Shown here piece by piece: positions 7,771 through 16,629 of a DNA stretch of 55,292 bases. Within the stretch, counting starts at the first letter, position 1, and every line of letters starts with the position of its first letter. The stretch comes from Chloroflexota bacterium (GTDB lineage: Bacteria > Chloroflexota > Anaerolineae > Anaerolineales > Villigracilaceae). The notes under the pieces are model-generated. The model did not search any database. It had not been told where the DNA came from and saw only the letters and a program-made list of their open reading frames with translations. The translations under genes and the position numbers were made by a program. The stretch is taken from the NCBI GenBank assembly GCA_016235425.1, contig JACRLC010000041.1:1-55292 (forward strand), written 5' to 3'.

Positions 7771-9294
7771 ATGAACTTTTTCCTGCAACCTCTTACCATC
7801 CTGACCTTCTTCCCGCTCCTGGGCATACTCGTGATTCTGTTCATGAATTCCGAGATGAAAAATGCCATACGCTGGACGGCGCTGGTCACATCCCTGATTA
7901 CGTTTGGCATTTCCATCTGGGTGCTGACGATGTTCACCGCGTCCAACCCCGACCTGCAACTGGTCGCGAAATACAATTGGATTACCGTGGCTGGATGGAA
8001 CATCCAATACCACATGGGCGTGGACGGGCTTAGCATTTTGCTCGTTTTGCTCACTGCATTCCTGACGCCGATTTCAATTCTCTCCACATGGACAGCCGTT
8101 GAAGAGCGCGTGAAGGATTTCATGGTTTTCTTCCTTCTGCTCGAAGTGGGCATGACGGGTGTGTTCCTCGCGCAGGATTTGTTCCTGTTCTACATCTTCT
8201 GGGAATTCACGCTTGTCCCGATGTATTTCCTCATCGGCATCTGGGGCGGGCCGCGGCGCATCTATGCCGCGATCAAGTTCTTCCTGTACACGATGGCTGG
8301 CTCCATTTTGATGCTGCTTGCCATCCTGTGGCTCGGCATTCAGGGACAGACGTTCTCCGTGCCTGATTTGATTTTGAAGGGCGGCATTCCCGCCAATATT
8401 CAGTGGTGGCTCTTCCTTGCCTTCACTGCCGCGTTCGCCATCAAAGTCCCGATGTGGCCTTTGCATTCGTGGCTGCCCGACGCCCACGTCGAAGCGCCGA
8501 CTGCTGGTTCTGTCATCCTCGCGGGCGTTCTGCTGAAGATGGGAACGTATGGTTTCCTGCGCTTCAACATTCCGCTTTTCCCTGAAGCCACTGTGGCCGC
8601 CGCTCCGTGGATCGCGCTCTTCGCGGCCATCGGCATTATTTATGGCGCGGCGGTTTCGTATGCCCAGGCGGATGTCAAGAAACTGGTTGCTTATTCCTCC
8701 GTCAGTCACCTCGGTTTCGTCATGCTTGGTATGTTCGCCCTCAACGAACAGGGTATCGCGGGCGGCATTTTGCAGATGATTAACCACGGTCTCAGCACAG
8801 GTGCCTTGTTCCTCCTCGTCGGTATGATTTACGAACAGACTCACACGCGCGAAATCAAAGTCTACGGCGGCTTGTGGAAGATCACCCCGATCTTCGGAAG
8901 CATTATGCTCATCGTCGCGCTTTCCTCGATGGGACTCCCTGGTCTCAATGGCTTTGTCGGTGAGTTCACTATCTTGCTCGGCGCGTGGGGCGCAGGCATG
9001 GACGGCGGACCCTATGGTTCGGTGTGGTACGCAGGTATCTCCGCCGCAGGCGTCATCATGGCCGCGGTGTATATCCTGTACATGTTCCAAAAGATGTTCC
9101 TCGGCCCAGAAGGCTCGATTGTGGAAGAAGTCAAGAAACACGGACACGCCCTGCGCGACCTTAACTGGCGCGAGATTGCCACGATTGTCCCGATTTTGAT
9201 TTTCATCTTCTGGATTGGTCTCTACCCCGCGCCGTTCTTCGATCTCATGGCGCCTGCTGTGACCAAGTTAGTGGCAGCGCTGCCCATCCCCTAA
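7771..9294 (+). CDS. nuoM: NADH-quinone oxidoreductase subunit M
   Basis: Antiporter-like proton-translocating subunit of complex I, 507 residues, the usual length. Family segments include MGVDGLSILLVLLTAFL, FYIFWEFTLVPMYFLIGIWG, PMWPLHSWLPDAHVEAPTAG (the conserved lysine lies just before it) and SSVSHLGFVMLGMFA. ATG 7771 was chosen because GAGGA lies 7 bp upstream; an in-frame TTG at 7744 sits inside a direct-repeat spacer. It follows nuoL and precedes nuoN. Confidence 0.95.
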   Translation: MNFFLQPLTILTFFPLLGILVILFMNSEMKNAIRWTALVTSLITFGISIWVLTMFTASNPDLQLVAKYNWITVAGWNIQYHMGVDGLSILLVLLTAFLTPISILSTWTAVEERVKDFMVFFLLLEVGMTGVFLAQDLFLFYIFWEFTLVPMYFLIGIWGGPRRIYAAIKFFLYTMAGSILMLLAILWLGIQGQTFSVPDLILKGGIPANIQWWLFLAFTAAFAIKVPMWPLHSWLPDAHVEAPTAGSVILAGVLLKMGTYGFLRFNIPLFPEATVAAAPWIALFAAIGIIYGAAVSYAQADVKKLVAYSSVSHLGFVMLGMFALNEQGIAGGILQMINHGLSTGALFLLVGMIYEQTHTREIKVYGGLWKITPIFGSIMLIVALSSMGLPGLNGFVGEFTILLGAWGAGMDGGPYGSVWYAGISAAGVIMAAVYILYMFQKMFLGPEGSIVEEVKKHGHALRDLNWREIATIVPILIFIFWIGLYPAPFFDLMAPAVTKLVAALPIP

Positions 9295-9360
9295 AGCTGT
9301 TCGCGATTGGCTTTTAGCTTTTGCTAAATGCTAACCGCTAATCGCTGAGAGCTAATTGTT
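9295..9360. repeat. Short-period degenerate repeats in the nuoM-nuoN spacer
   Basis: The spacer is built from variants of one short word: GATTGGCTTTTAGC, GCTAAATGCTAACC, GCTAATCGCTGAGAGCTAAT. No gene or terminator is seen. The nuoL-nuoM spacer (7713-7743) has a similar style, repeating AAAAGTC and its complement. Confidence 0.6.
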
Positions 9361-10803
9361 ATGACGCAACTCGACTTCCAAACTCTTCTCCCGCTGACCA
9401 TTCTCACCGTCTGGGCCTGCGTGCTTTTGATAGTGGACCTCTTCATCCCAAAGAATCGCAAAGGCATTACGGCGGTGCTTGCGGCGCTTGGCCTTGCGGT
9501 CACGCTTAGCTTCACCATCTTGCAGATTGGCCGTGAAAATTCCGGCTACAGCGGCATGGTCGTGCTCGACGGTTTCTCGACCTTCGTCAACGCCCTCATC
9601 CTCGTCAGCGGTTTGCTCGGCATCGCCCTTGCATACGGCTACGTCAAACGCATGGGACTCGAGCGCGGCGAATACTACACCCTGCTCCTCTTCAGCGTCG
9701 TCGGTATGATGCTCATGGCGCAGGCCGCTGACCTCATCGTCGTTTTCATCGCGCTCGAACTGCTGTCCATTCCGCTGTACGTGCTGGCCGCTTTTTCCCG
9801 TACCAGCGCTGAATCAGAAGAAGCGGGAATCAAATACTTCCTGCTCGGTGCGTTTGCAACTGGATTTGTCGTGTACGGGACCGCACTGGTCTTCGGCGCG
9901 ACGGGGACAACATCCCTCGTTGGAATCGTCGGCTCCGCTTCAAACGGGACCTCGAGCCTGCTCCTGACCATTGGAGCGGCTCTCATCCTTGTGGGATTCG
10001 GCTTCAAGGTTGCGGCCGTTCCCTTCCACATGTGGACTCCCGATGTCTATCAAGGCGCTCCCACCTCAGTGACAGCCTTCATGGCCGCGGGCGCGAAGAT
10101 TGCAGGTTTTGCCGCGTTGCTCCGCGTCTTTGCCACTGCTTTCCCCACCCTCGCCACCGACCTGACGGACATTCTCTGGGCCTTGTCCGCGGTGACGATG
10201 ATTCTCGGTAACGTTGTTGCCATTTCACAGACGAACATCAAACGCATGTTGGCTTATTCCAGCATTGCGCACGCGGGCTACATCCTCATGGCCTTCGTGC
10301 CTTACGGAAACAAGGACATTATGCCCATCTCCATCGCGGCAGGACTGTTCTATCTCGTCTCGTATGTATTCACAAACTTCGGTGCGTGGGGCGTAGTCAT
10401 TGCCCTCGAGAAATCAGAGGGGAAAGGACTGGAGATTGGAGATTACGCGGGCCTCGGACGGAAATATCCCGCCCTCGCCGCCGCGATGACAGTGTTCATG
10501 CTCTCGCTCATTGGTCTCCCGCCCACACTTGGACTTGTTGGCAAGTTCTATCTCTTCCGCGCTGTGATCGCGGGTGGATACACAGGTCTCGCCATTATCG
10601 GCGTTGTGACTTCCCTCGTCTCCGCATACTACTACCTGCGTGTTGTCGTCACCATGTACATGAAGGATGGCGAACCGACCACCGAACGCGAACCCATGCT
10701 CGATTTTACAACTGCCTTCACCGCGATTGTGACCGTGGTTGTCAGCCTTGTGCCGCAGTGGTTGTTCCTGTTGGCGAGTAATGCGGTGTTGAAGTTGTTC
10801 TAA
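9361..10803 (+). CDS. nuoN: NADH-quinone oxidoreductase subunit N
   Basis: Antiporter-like subunit of complex I next to the JK module, 480 residues with about 14 transmembrane helices. Family segments include FIALELLSIPLYVLAAF, FKVAAVPFHMWTPDVYQGAP and MLAYSSIAHAGYILMAFVPY. It is the last gene of the nuoJKLMN run and is followed 37 bp later by a rho-independent terminator. The start is the only sensible ATG after the repeat spacer; the ribosome-binding site is weak. Confidence 0.95.
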   Translation: MTQLDFQTLLPLTILTVWACVLLIVDLFIPKNRKGITAVLAALGLAVTLSFTILQIGRENSGYSGMVVLDGFSTFVNALILVSGLLGIALAYGYVKRMGLERGEYYTLLLFSVVGMMLMAQAADLIVVFIALELLSIPLYVLAAFSRTSAESEEAGIKYFLLGAFATGFVVYGTALVFGATGTTSLVGIVGSASNGTSSLLLTIGAALILVGFGFKVAAVPFHMWTPDVYQGAPTSVTAFMAAGAKIAGFAALLRVFATAFPTLATDLTDILWALSAVTMILGNVVAISQTNIKRMLAYSSIAHAGYILMAFVPYGNKDIMPISIAAGLFYLVSYVFTNFGAWGVVIALEKSEGKGLEIGDYAGLGRKYPALAAAMTVFMLSLIGLPPTLGLVGKFYLFRAVIAGGYTGLAIIGVVTSLVSAYYYLRVVVTMYMKDGEPTTEREPMLDFTTAFTAIVTVVVSLVPQWLFLLASNAVLKLF

Positions 10804-10840
10804 ACTGTAAAAACAAGAAGCAAGCTCATAATGTTGATTT

Positions 10841-10867
10841 GGGCGGCTAAACAGGCCGCCCTTTTTA
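10841..10867 (+). terminator. Rho-independent terminator of the nuo operon
   Basis: GGGCGGC (10841-10847) and GCCGCCC (10855-10861) form a 7-bp GC stem around TAAACAG, followed by TTTTTAT. Confidence 0.85.
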
Positions 10868-10886
10868 TCAGCCCCGCACTCTTTTA

Positions 10887-10914
10887 TTGACAGACATTTC
10901 CTTTGCGGTATAAT
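10887..10914 (+). promoter_or_regulatory. Consensus promoter of tRNA-Lys
   Basis: TTGACA (10887-10892), a 16-bp spacer and TATAAT (10909-10914), 17 bp before the mature tRNA 5' end. Confidence 0.85.
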
Positions 10915-10931
10915 TCCCGTCCGCAAGAATT

Positions 10932-11003
10932 GGCTCCGTAGCTCAATGGCAGAGCAGTTGCCTCTTAAGCAATTGGTTGAGGGTTCGAATCCCCCCGGAG
11001 TCA
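10932..11003 (+). tRNA. tRNA-Lys (anticodon CTT)
   Basis: A full cloverleaf can be drawn. Acceptor arm GGCTCCG with CGGAGTC, D arm GCTC/GAGC, anticodon stem GTTGC/GCAAT around loop CTCTTAA (anticodon CTT, reading AAG), variable loop of 5, and T arm GAGGG/CCCCC with loop TTCGAAT. The T stem carries one A-C mismatch. The discriminator is A and the 3' CCA is not encoded. It has its own promoter and a following terminator, so it is a single-gene unit. Confidence 0.93.
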
Positions 11004-11004
11004 C

Positions 11005-11041
11005 AGAAACAAAAAAGCCCGCGCAGGGCTTTTTTGTTTCT
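11005..11041. terminator. Bidirectional terminator between tRNA-Lys and the DUF554 gene
   Basis: A perfect 16-bp inverted repeat, AGAAACAAAAAAGCCC (11005-11020) with GGGCTTTTTTGTTTCT (11026-11041), loop GCGCA. T-runs lie on both strands. The end of the minus-strand DUF554 gene overlaps it. Confidence 0.9.
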
Positions 11042-11741
11042 AAAGCAAACTCAACACCCACACGATCAGCGGTGCGACCGCCAGCGCGGGCAGGAAGTTG
11101 CCGACGCGGATCTTTTTGATCTCCAGCAGACTGCTGATGGCAAGCCCGATCAGGATCACGCCTCCCGTCGCGGTCATCTCGCTCATCATTGGCTCAGTGA
11201 CAATTGCGTTGAGTTGCGCGGCCAGCAGGCTGATCCCGCCCTGATAGACTAGGACAATCACCGAAGAGAACAGCACTCCCACCCCCAGTGTGGATGCGAA
11301 CGCCAGCGACGCGAATCCGTCGAGAACCGATTTGACGGCCAGCAGGTTGTAGTCGCCTGTCAGACCGTCCTGGATGGAACCGAGAATCGTCATCGGGCCG
11401 ACGCAGAATAGCAGGGAAGCGGTCAGGAAGCCGCGAACAAATTTCGAACCGGAACCAGTTTCAGCGTCCCGCGTGAAGCGCTGTTCGAGGATCTGCCCGA
11501 GGCGCTGGATCCCGTCCTCGATCCTCCACCATTCCCCCAGTAAACTTCCAATCAAAAGCGCGCCCAGCACAATCAGCGGATTTTCCGTTTTGAGGAACAT
11601 TTGCAAACCCATCGCGGCGGTGAAGAGACCCATGCCTGCGATGACGGTGGCTTTCAGTTTTTCGGGAATGCGCGCGCCGAAGACCAGCCCGAGCGCGCCG
11701 CCGATGAGGACAGTGGCAATATTGAGGAATGTTCCGGTCAT
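11040..11741 (-). CDS. DUF554 (YqgA-type) membrane protein
   Basis: A 233-residue membrane protein with about seven helices. Family features are the Gly-rich N-terminus (NIATVLIGGALGLVFG), the GALLIGSLLGEWWRIEDGIQ segment and the LFCVGPMTILGSIQDGL loop. DUF554 proteins are thought to be transporters, but the substrate is not established. The start overlaps the stop of the adenosyltransferase gene by 4 bp (ATGA), so the two are translationally coupled. Confidence 0.85.
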   Translation of the reverse strand: MTGTFLNIATVLIGGALGLVFGARIPEKLKATVIAGMGLFTAAMGLQMFLKTENPLIVLGALLIGSLLGEWWRIEDGIQRLGQILEQRFTRDAETGSGSKFVRGFLTASLLFCVGPMTILGSIQDGLTGDYNLLAVKSVLDGFASLAFASTLGVGVLFSSVIVLVYQGGISLLAAQLNAIVTEPMMSEMTATGGVILIGLAISSLLEIKKIRVGNFLPALAVAPLIVWVLSLL

Positions 11742-12286
11742 GAAGTCTCTTTGGCGAGGGATGTTTTTCTTCCAGCGTTCTGGTTCTCTAGCAGTTCAAG
11801 CACAAAGCAAAGCGAGGAGAGGCGGTTGAGGTAGCGTTGCAGATCGGGGTTGGGGATTTCGCCGTCGTCGAACAGAACCACCACGCGTCGTTCCGCGCGG
11901 CGGACGACAGCGCGTGCCAGCGAAAGCGCCGCGCCGCCGAGCGTATCGCCGGGCAGGATGAACTCCTTCGGCATCTCGACGATTTCGCTCAATTCATCGG
12001 TTTGCGATTCGATCCATGCCACGCGCCCCGCGTCGATGAAATGGAATTGTTTTGCGTTTTCAGGTGTGGCGGCCACTTCGGCCATCAACTTGTACAGGTC
12101 GCGTTGCGCTTCGAGCAAAATGGGTAATGTCTGCGGTACGGCGCATTGTGCGCGGGCCAGCCCAAGCGCGGCGGAGGCTTCATCCAGCGCGCCGAGGGCT
12201 TCCATGCGGTCATGATATTTGGGGACGCGGCCTTCACCGAGCAAACCGGTTGTGCCGTCGTCGCCTTTGGCAGTGTAAAAGGACAT
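11738..12286 (-). CDS. PduO-type cob(I)alamin adenosyltransferase
   Basis: Transfers the 5'-deoxyadenosyl group of ATP to cob(I)alamin to make adenosylcobalamin in the cytoplasm. The protein is 182 residues, typical length. N-terminal TAKGDDGTTGLLGEGRVPK is the ATP-binding region of the PduO family; DEASAALGLAR and LPGDTLGGAALSLARAVVRR (with the RxxER-like RRAERR after it) are further family marks. No Shine-Dalgarno precedes the ATG, and a TATAAT on the minus strand lies only 6 bp upstream, which suggests a leaderless transcript. It is first in a two-gene unit with DUF554. Confidence 0.9.
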   Translation of the reverse strand: MSFYTAKGDDGTTGLLGEGRVPKYHDRMEALGALDEASAALGLARAQCAVPQTLPILLEAQRDLYKLMAEVAATPENAKQFHFIDAGRVAWIESQTDELSEIVEMPKEFILPGDTLGGAALSLARAVVRRAERRVVVLFDDGEIPNPDLQRYLNRLSSLCFVLELLENQNAGRKTSLAKETS

Positions 12287-12292
12287 GGGCGC

Positions 12293-12298
12293 ATTATA
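12293..12298 (-). promoter_or_regulatory. Candidate -10 box for a leaderless adenosyltransferase mRNA
   Basis: On the minus strand TATAAT is followed by GCGCCC and then the ATG (12286). There is no room for a Shine-Dalgarno. No good -35 box is seen. Confidence 0.4.
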
Positions 12299-12345
12299 AC
12301 CACTTTATCGCGAGGTCGCTTATAATTTTGAGGAAAGAGGTTTTC

Positions 12346-15120
12346 TTGAAACTCAAACTTAGTGGCGCAGGTTTACGTACTCATTTGCCTCCGCTCATTG
12401 CCGTGGCGGTGGCGGTGTTGATGTTAATCCTCACGCCCATATGGGCCTACCGGTGGGTTCAAATCCCGTTCCTCGGCGTCTCGATCGAAGAAAATAATGT
12501 GGTGAGCCAGATCAACGGGACAGACTGGTCTGCGCGAGCGCAAGGTGTGAAATATTTGGACAGGCTTGTGGAACTCAATGGCGAGCCTGTGCCGGATATC
12601 CGCGATGTGGAACGCGTGCTGGCTGCCAATGGATACAAACCTATCCAGGCGACCTTCGTAAAACAGACAGGGGAACGATTTACATTGGAAATCACGCCAG
12701 TCCGCCCGCTTTTGGTTGACGTGATTTCGCTCTTTGTTGTGCCTTACTTGATGGCTGTTTTCTTCCTGGTCATCGGGTTATGGGTCTATAGGATCAAGCC
12801 TCACCTGTGGGAAAGCCGCGCGCTGACACTTTTTGCTTCGGGCGTAAGTGTGATGCTGGCTACTTTCCTCGATATCAGCATGACTCATCATGCAACCATT
12901 ATCTGGTCGCTTGGCATTCTGCAAACTGCGGGTGGTTTGGCCTATCTTGCACTGGTCTTTCCCCGGCCAGTCCGGTTTGTGCGCTCTGCCCCCGCGTTGC
13001 GTTATTTGCCCTGGGCGGTTCTGGCCCTGCTTGTGCCGGTGATGGTGGCAGCCGTCTATTTCCCTCCCAATCCATATTTTTACACTGCCGCATGGCAGAT
13101 GGGTTACGTATGCATCATGCTCGGCTTTATGCTCCTGATTGGCATGTTGATCTGGCGCATCGTTCGCGCAGAATCCCCCATCGTCCGCCAGCAGAGCCGT
13201 GTGATCCTCTTTGGAGGGTTCATCGGTTTTCTTCCCATCCTTTTATATCTGGCGGGCCTCATCCTCGGACTTCTGCCTGAATTTCACGCCTGGCTTTATT
13301 TCCCGCCTCTTGTTTTATTTCCGCTTTCCATATCCTACGCCATTTTACGCTATCGCCTGCTGGACGTGGACGCTTTGCTCGTCCGCCTCCTCACGTATAC
13401 GTTGATGACTGTAGTCGTCATTGCAGCATTCTACCTGCTTCTTGCGGTTCTCTCTTTTGTATTTGAGGGCGCCATACAGTCCAACAACCCGATTGTGATT
13501 GCCTCTTATCTCTTCATTTTGGTGGTTGGGCTGACTCCTCTTCGCAATATCATTCAAAGCACAATTGACAGGCTCTTTTATCGTTCTCCTGCCGATTATC
13601 GGCGTGTATTGTCAAGGCTTTCACAAAGCCTCACGGTCATGCCCAATCTAAGTCAGACTCTGCGCCTGCTTGAAGATCAACTGCAACAGGCCCTTTCCCC
13701 CGATAAATTTGCCGTCTATCTTTATAACGATGACCTGGGTGAATACTTCCCACACGCCACACAGGAGGATAGCGCGCCACCTTACCAAACCAACGCGCCG
13801 CTAATTCGACAGCTCGCCTCCTCCCAGGCCCCGGTCTGGCTGCCGCTCGATGGGCCGCTTCCACCTGAATTAAGGGATGCCGCCACCTCTGCCCAGCGCC
13901 TGCTTGGCTTCACCTTTGTTCCCCTGCGTTACGAGGGCAGGCTGATCGGATTCCTTTCCCTCGGTCCGCGCCGCTCCGGCGACCCGTATACCAGCGATGA
14001 CCTGGATTTTCTCACCGCCGTGGCATCGCAATCCACGCTCGCATTGGAAAATGCCCGGCTGTTTGCCAACCTGCGCCGCAATCTCGATCAGACGATGGAA
14101 ATGAAGAATCTCATGGACGATATTTTCGCTTCCATTGCCACCGGCGTCATTACCACGGACGTTAAACATCAAATCACGCTTTTCAACCGCGCCGCGGCCG
14201 AGATCTTCGGCATTCCGGTGAACCAGGTATTGGGACATTCGCTCTCGACGGCGTTACCCGGCCTGGGAGTGGAACTTGAGCGGGCTACTGCAAGCGTCAT
14301 TGATCAGAGCAGTACGATCCTCAACACGGAACTGAACAGCACTACCTCAACGGGCGGTGACTTGTACCTGCGGTTGTCCCTCTCGCCCCTGCGCGATGCC
14401 TATCTCGTTACCAAAGGTACAACGATTGTCTTTGAAGACCTGACCGAGCGATATAAACTTGAAGTTGAACGCGAACTCATTCATAAGACCTTTGGCCGCG
14501 TCGTTGCGCCTCGCGTCCGTGACCGTCTGCTGGCCGATCCCGGTAATTTGCAATTGCGCGGCGCCAAACAAACCGTCACCATTTTATTTGCCGATCTGAG
14601 CGGATTCACAACCTACAGCGAAAAGCATGATCCTGAAACAGTATTCTCCGTGCTGAATTCCTACCTCTCCCTTGCCGCGCAAGCCATCCTCGAACAGGAA
14701 GGCACGCTCGATAAATTCATGGGCGATGCGGTGCTTGCCATTTGGAACAGCCCCGATTTGCAGGAGGATCATGCCGTGCGCGCCGTACGTGCCGCGTACG
14801 AAATTATCCGCCGGTTGGAAGTGGTGCACTCGCATTTTGACAATCCCGACCAACGCATGTTTTTTCGCATTGGCATAACCACCGGCCCTGCAATTATCGG
14901 CAACGTGGGAACGGACGAGCTCTTCAATTACACAGCCATCGGTGACACGGTCAATCTGGCGGAGCGTTTGCAGAGGGTTGCCCAACCGGGTCAAATTCTG
15001 CTTGAGAAAACCACTTACGATATTGTGGCGGATCAGGTCATCGCTGAGCCGCAGGAGCTGATCACGGTCAAGGGGCGCGAACGATCGGTGGAAGTTTACG
15101 TTTTGAAGGGCCTGAAATAA
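12346..15120 (+). CDS. Membrane class III adenylate cyclase with PDZ-like, 7TM, GAF and PAS modules
   Basis: Predicted to make cAMP from ATP. Order in 924 residues: one N-terminal helix, an external PDZ-like segment (~30-125), about eight more helices to ~405, a GAF domain (~430-570), a PAS domain (~585-690) and a class III cyclase domain (~735-924). Catalytic residues are present: metal Asp750 (FADLSGF) and Asp794 (DKFMGD), base-selecting Lys790 and Thr863 (YTAIGD), transition-state Asn870 and Arg874 (NLAERL). I chose the TTG at 12346 because GAGG lies 5 bp upstream and the frame further upstream overlaps the divergent adenosyltransferase gene. Its stop overlaps the next start (TAATG). The ligand sensed is unknown. 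Confidence 0.88.
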   Translation: MKLKLSGAGLRTHLPPLIAVAVAVLMLILTPIWAYRWVQIPFLGVSIEENNVVSQINGTDWSARAQGVKYLDRLVELNGEPVPDIRDVERVLAANGYKPIQATFVKQTGERFTLEITPVRPLLVDVISLFVVPYLMAVFFLVIGLWVYRIKPHLWESRALTLFASGVSVMLATFLDISMTHHATIIWSLGILQTAGGLAYLALVFPRPVRFVRSAPALRYLPWAVLALLVPVMVAAVYFPPNPYFYTAAWQMGYVCIMLGFMLLIGMLIWRIVRAESPIVRQQSRVILFGGFIGFLPILLYLAGLILGLLPEFHAWLYFPPLVLFPLSISYAILRYRLLDVDALLVRLLTYTLMTVVVIAAFYLLLAVLSFVFEGAIQSNNPIVIASYLFILVVGLTPLRNIIQSTIDRLFYRSPADYRRVLSRLSQSLTVMPNLSQTLRLLEDQLQQALSPDKFAVYLYNDDLGEYFPHATQEDSAPPYQTNAPLIRQLASSQAPVWLPLDGPLPPELRDAATSAQRLLGFTFVPLRYEGRLIGFLSLGPRRSGDPYTSDDLDFLTAVASQSTLALENARLFANLRRNLDQTMEMKNLMDDIFASIATGVITTDVKHQITLFNRAAAEIFGIPVNQVLGHSLSTALPGLGVELERATASVIDQSSTILNTELNSTTSTGGDLYLRLSLSPLRDAYLVTKGTTIVFEDLTERYKLEVERELIHKTFGRVVAPRVRDRLLADPGNLQLRGAKQTVTILFADLSGFTTYSEKHDPETVFSVLNSYLSLAAQAILEQEGTLDKFMGDAVLAIWNSPDLQEDHAVRAVRAAYEIIRRLEVVHSHFDNPDQRMFFRIGITTGPAIIGNVGTDELFNYTAIGDTVNLAERLQRVAQPGQILLEKTTYDIVADQVIAEPQELITVKGRERSVEVYVLKGLK

Positions 15121-15749
15121 TGCTTGTCCCTTTTCATAAGGAAATGGTCCTTACCGCGCTTAAGGACCGCTTCAGTCCGCGTGCGCTCTCTGCCATCCTC
15201 GCCGCCAACCTCGCGCAGGATTCCCTCCGCTGCCAGCTCGGCCACGACGAATTTCATTACGACAACAACGCCATCGACGAGTCGGATCGCTATCTCAAGG
15301 AACAACGCGGGTACATCCTTGCGTCGTTGCTGTTGCCGGATTACCTGCCAGCCTGGGGAGCCTTCGGCAGATTGATCCACACCGCGCAGGATTTCTACGC
15401 CCATACAAACTACGTGGCCCTCTGGCTTGACCAGTTCGACGGCACGCCTCCTCCCCCGCCCGAAATTGATCCCGTTCAAAAGAGTTTGATCCAAAGCCCG
15501 GGCCTGCGTTCTGGTAAACTGTATTATCCGCTGGAACTTTTATATTTCATCCGGCCTTTGCAGAAATTTGCCCTGTCCATCCTGCCGCCCGATTCGCACG
15601 CCCACATGAACCTCGACTCACCCGCGCAGGGGCCGCGTTTTGAATACGCCCTCGCCGCCGCCATTAAACGGACACAATACGAATTGGAAGTTCTCGAAAA
15701 TATCCTTACGCCCGAAATGTTTGAACGCTTCACCGACCTGAAAACATGA
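15120..15749 (+). CDS. Het-C / zinc phospholipase C-like protein
   Basis: A 209-residue protein with His- and Asp-rich motifs typical of the Het-C/zinc-dependent phospholipase C-like superfamily: HDEFHYDNN near residue 42, LIHTAQDFYAHTNYVALW near residue 85, and DSHAHMNLD near residue 160. These His/Asp residues are the expected metal ligands. There is no signal peptide. Its ATG overlaps the cyclase stop by one base and its stop overlaps the methyltransferase start by 4 bp, so all three genes are likely translated together. The substrate is unknown. Confidence 0.65.
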   Translation: MLVPFHKEMVLTALKDRFSPRALSAILAANLAQDSLRCQLGHDEFHYDNNAIDESDRYLKEQRGYILASLLLPDYLPAWGAFGRLIHTAQDFYAHTNYVALWLDQFDGTPPPPPEIDPVQKSLIQSPGLRSGKLYYPLELLYFIRPLQKFALSILPPDSHAHMNLDSPAQGPRFEYALAAAIKRTQYELEVLENILTPEMFERFTDLKT

Positions 15750-16621
15750 CGCGTAAAAACACCTCCACCACTTCCTTTGGTTCGCCCGGCCGCGAAGGTC
15801 ATGATTCTTCGGCTTTTTATTCGGCGCGTCTCTATGACGAAAAGCCGCAGGTTGACGCCATGCCGTATGTGGAGAATCCCATCCCCGCGGACAGGCTCAA
15901 CACGATCACGCTTGCCTCCTCCGAGAACATGTCAAACCTGCCGGATTCGAGTGTGCATCTCATGGTCACTTCGCCGCCCTACAACGTTGGCAAGGATTAC
16001 GACGAAAACCTGACGCTCGAGGAATATCTGGCCTTCCTCCGCCGCGTGTGGGGTGAAACCTATCGCGTGCTTGTCCCCGGCGGGCGCGCCTGCATCAACG
16101 CCGCGAACCTGGGACGCAAGCCCTACATCCCCCTGCATCTCTTCATCGCCCGCGACATGGTGAACATCGGCTTTCTCATGCGCGGCGAGATCATCTGGGA
16201 CAAAGCCGCCAGTGCCAGCACATCCACTGCCTGGGGATCGTGGCAGTCGGCATCCAACCCCACCTTGCGCGACACGCACGAATACATTTTGGTCTTCTCC
16301 AAGGGAAACTTCCGCCGCGAAAAAGTGGAGGACCGCGAGAATACGATCTCAAAAGAACAATTCCTCGAATGGACAAAATCCGTCTGGTCGTTTGCATCCG
16401 AGTCTGCCAGGAAGATCGGCCACCCCGCGCCGTTCCCGGTCGAACTGCCATATCGCTGTATCCAGTTGTACACCTACTCCAACGAAGTGGTTCTCGACCC
16501 ATTCATGGGATCGGGTCAAACCGCACTGGCCGCGTTGAGGGCGGGAAGAAAGTATGTGGGATATGAATTGAATGAAGATTATTTGAAACTGGCGCAAAAG
16601 CGAATCGATGAAAGGGTATAA
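15746..16621 (+). CDS. Orphan beta-class DNA methyltransferase (N4-cytosine or N6-adenine)
   Basis: SAM-dependent DNA methyltransferase of 291 residues. The catalytic motif TSPPYN (75-80) comes before the SAM-binding motif DPFMGSGQT (251-259), the beta-class order. SPPY is most common in N4-cytosine enzymes but also occurs in N6-adenine ones. No restriction endonuclease is adjacent, so the role is probably regulatory or a remnant of a restriction-modification system. It is coupled to the upstream gene by an ATGA overlap, an unusual partner for a cyclase operon. The recognition site cannot be read from sequence. Confidence 0.85.
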   Translation: MTRKNTSTTSFGSPGREGHDSSAFYSARLYDEKPQVDAMPYVENPIPADRLNTITLASSENMSNLPDSSVHLMVTSPPYNVGKDYDENLTLEEYLAFLRRVWGETYRVLVPGGRACINAANLGRKPYIPLHLFIARDMVNIGFLMRGEIIWDKAASASTSTAWGSWQSASNPTLRDTHEYILVFSKGNFRREKVEDRENTISKEQFLEWTKSVWSFASESARKIGHPAPFPVELPYRCIQLYTYSNEVVLDPFMGSGQTALAALRAGRKYVGYELNEDYLKLAQKRIDERV

Positions 16622-16629
16622 TCCTGATC

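Noticed and set aside
8074-9147. A 357-codon open frame on the minus strand inside nuoM
   Set aside because: It lies wholly antisense to a clear nuoM, has low-complexity charged composition typical of GC-rich antisense frames and no ribosome-binding site.
12052-12345. N-terminal extension of the adenylate cyclase gene
   Set aside because: It overlaps the divergent adenosyltransferase gene and lacks a domain. TTG 12346 has a good ribosome-binding site.
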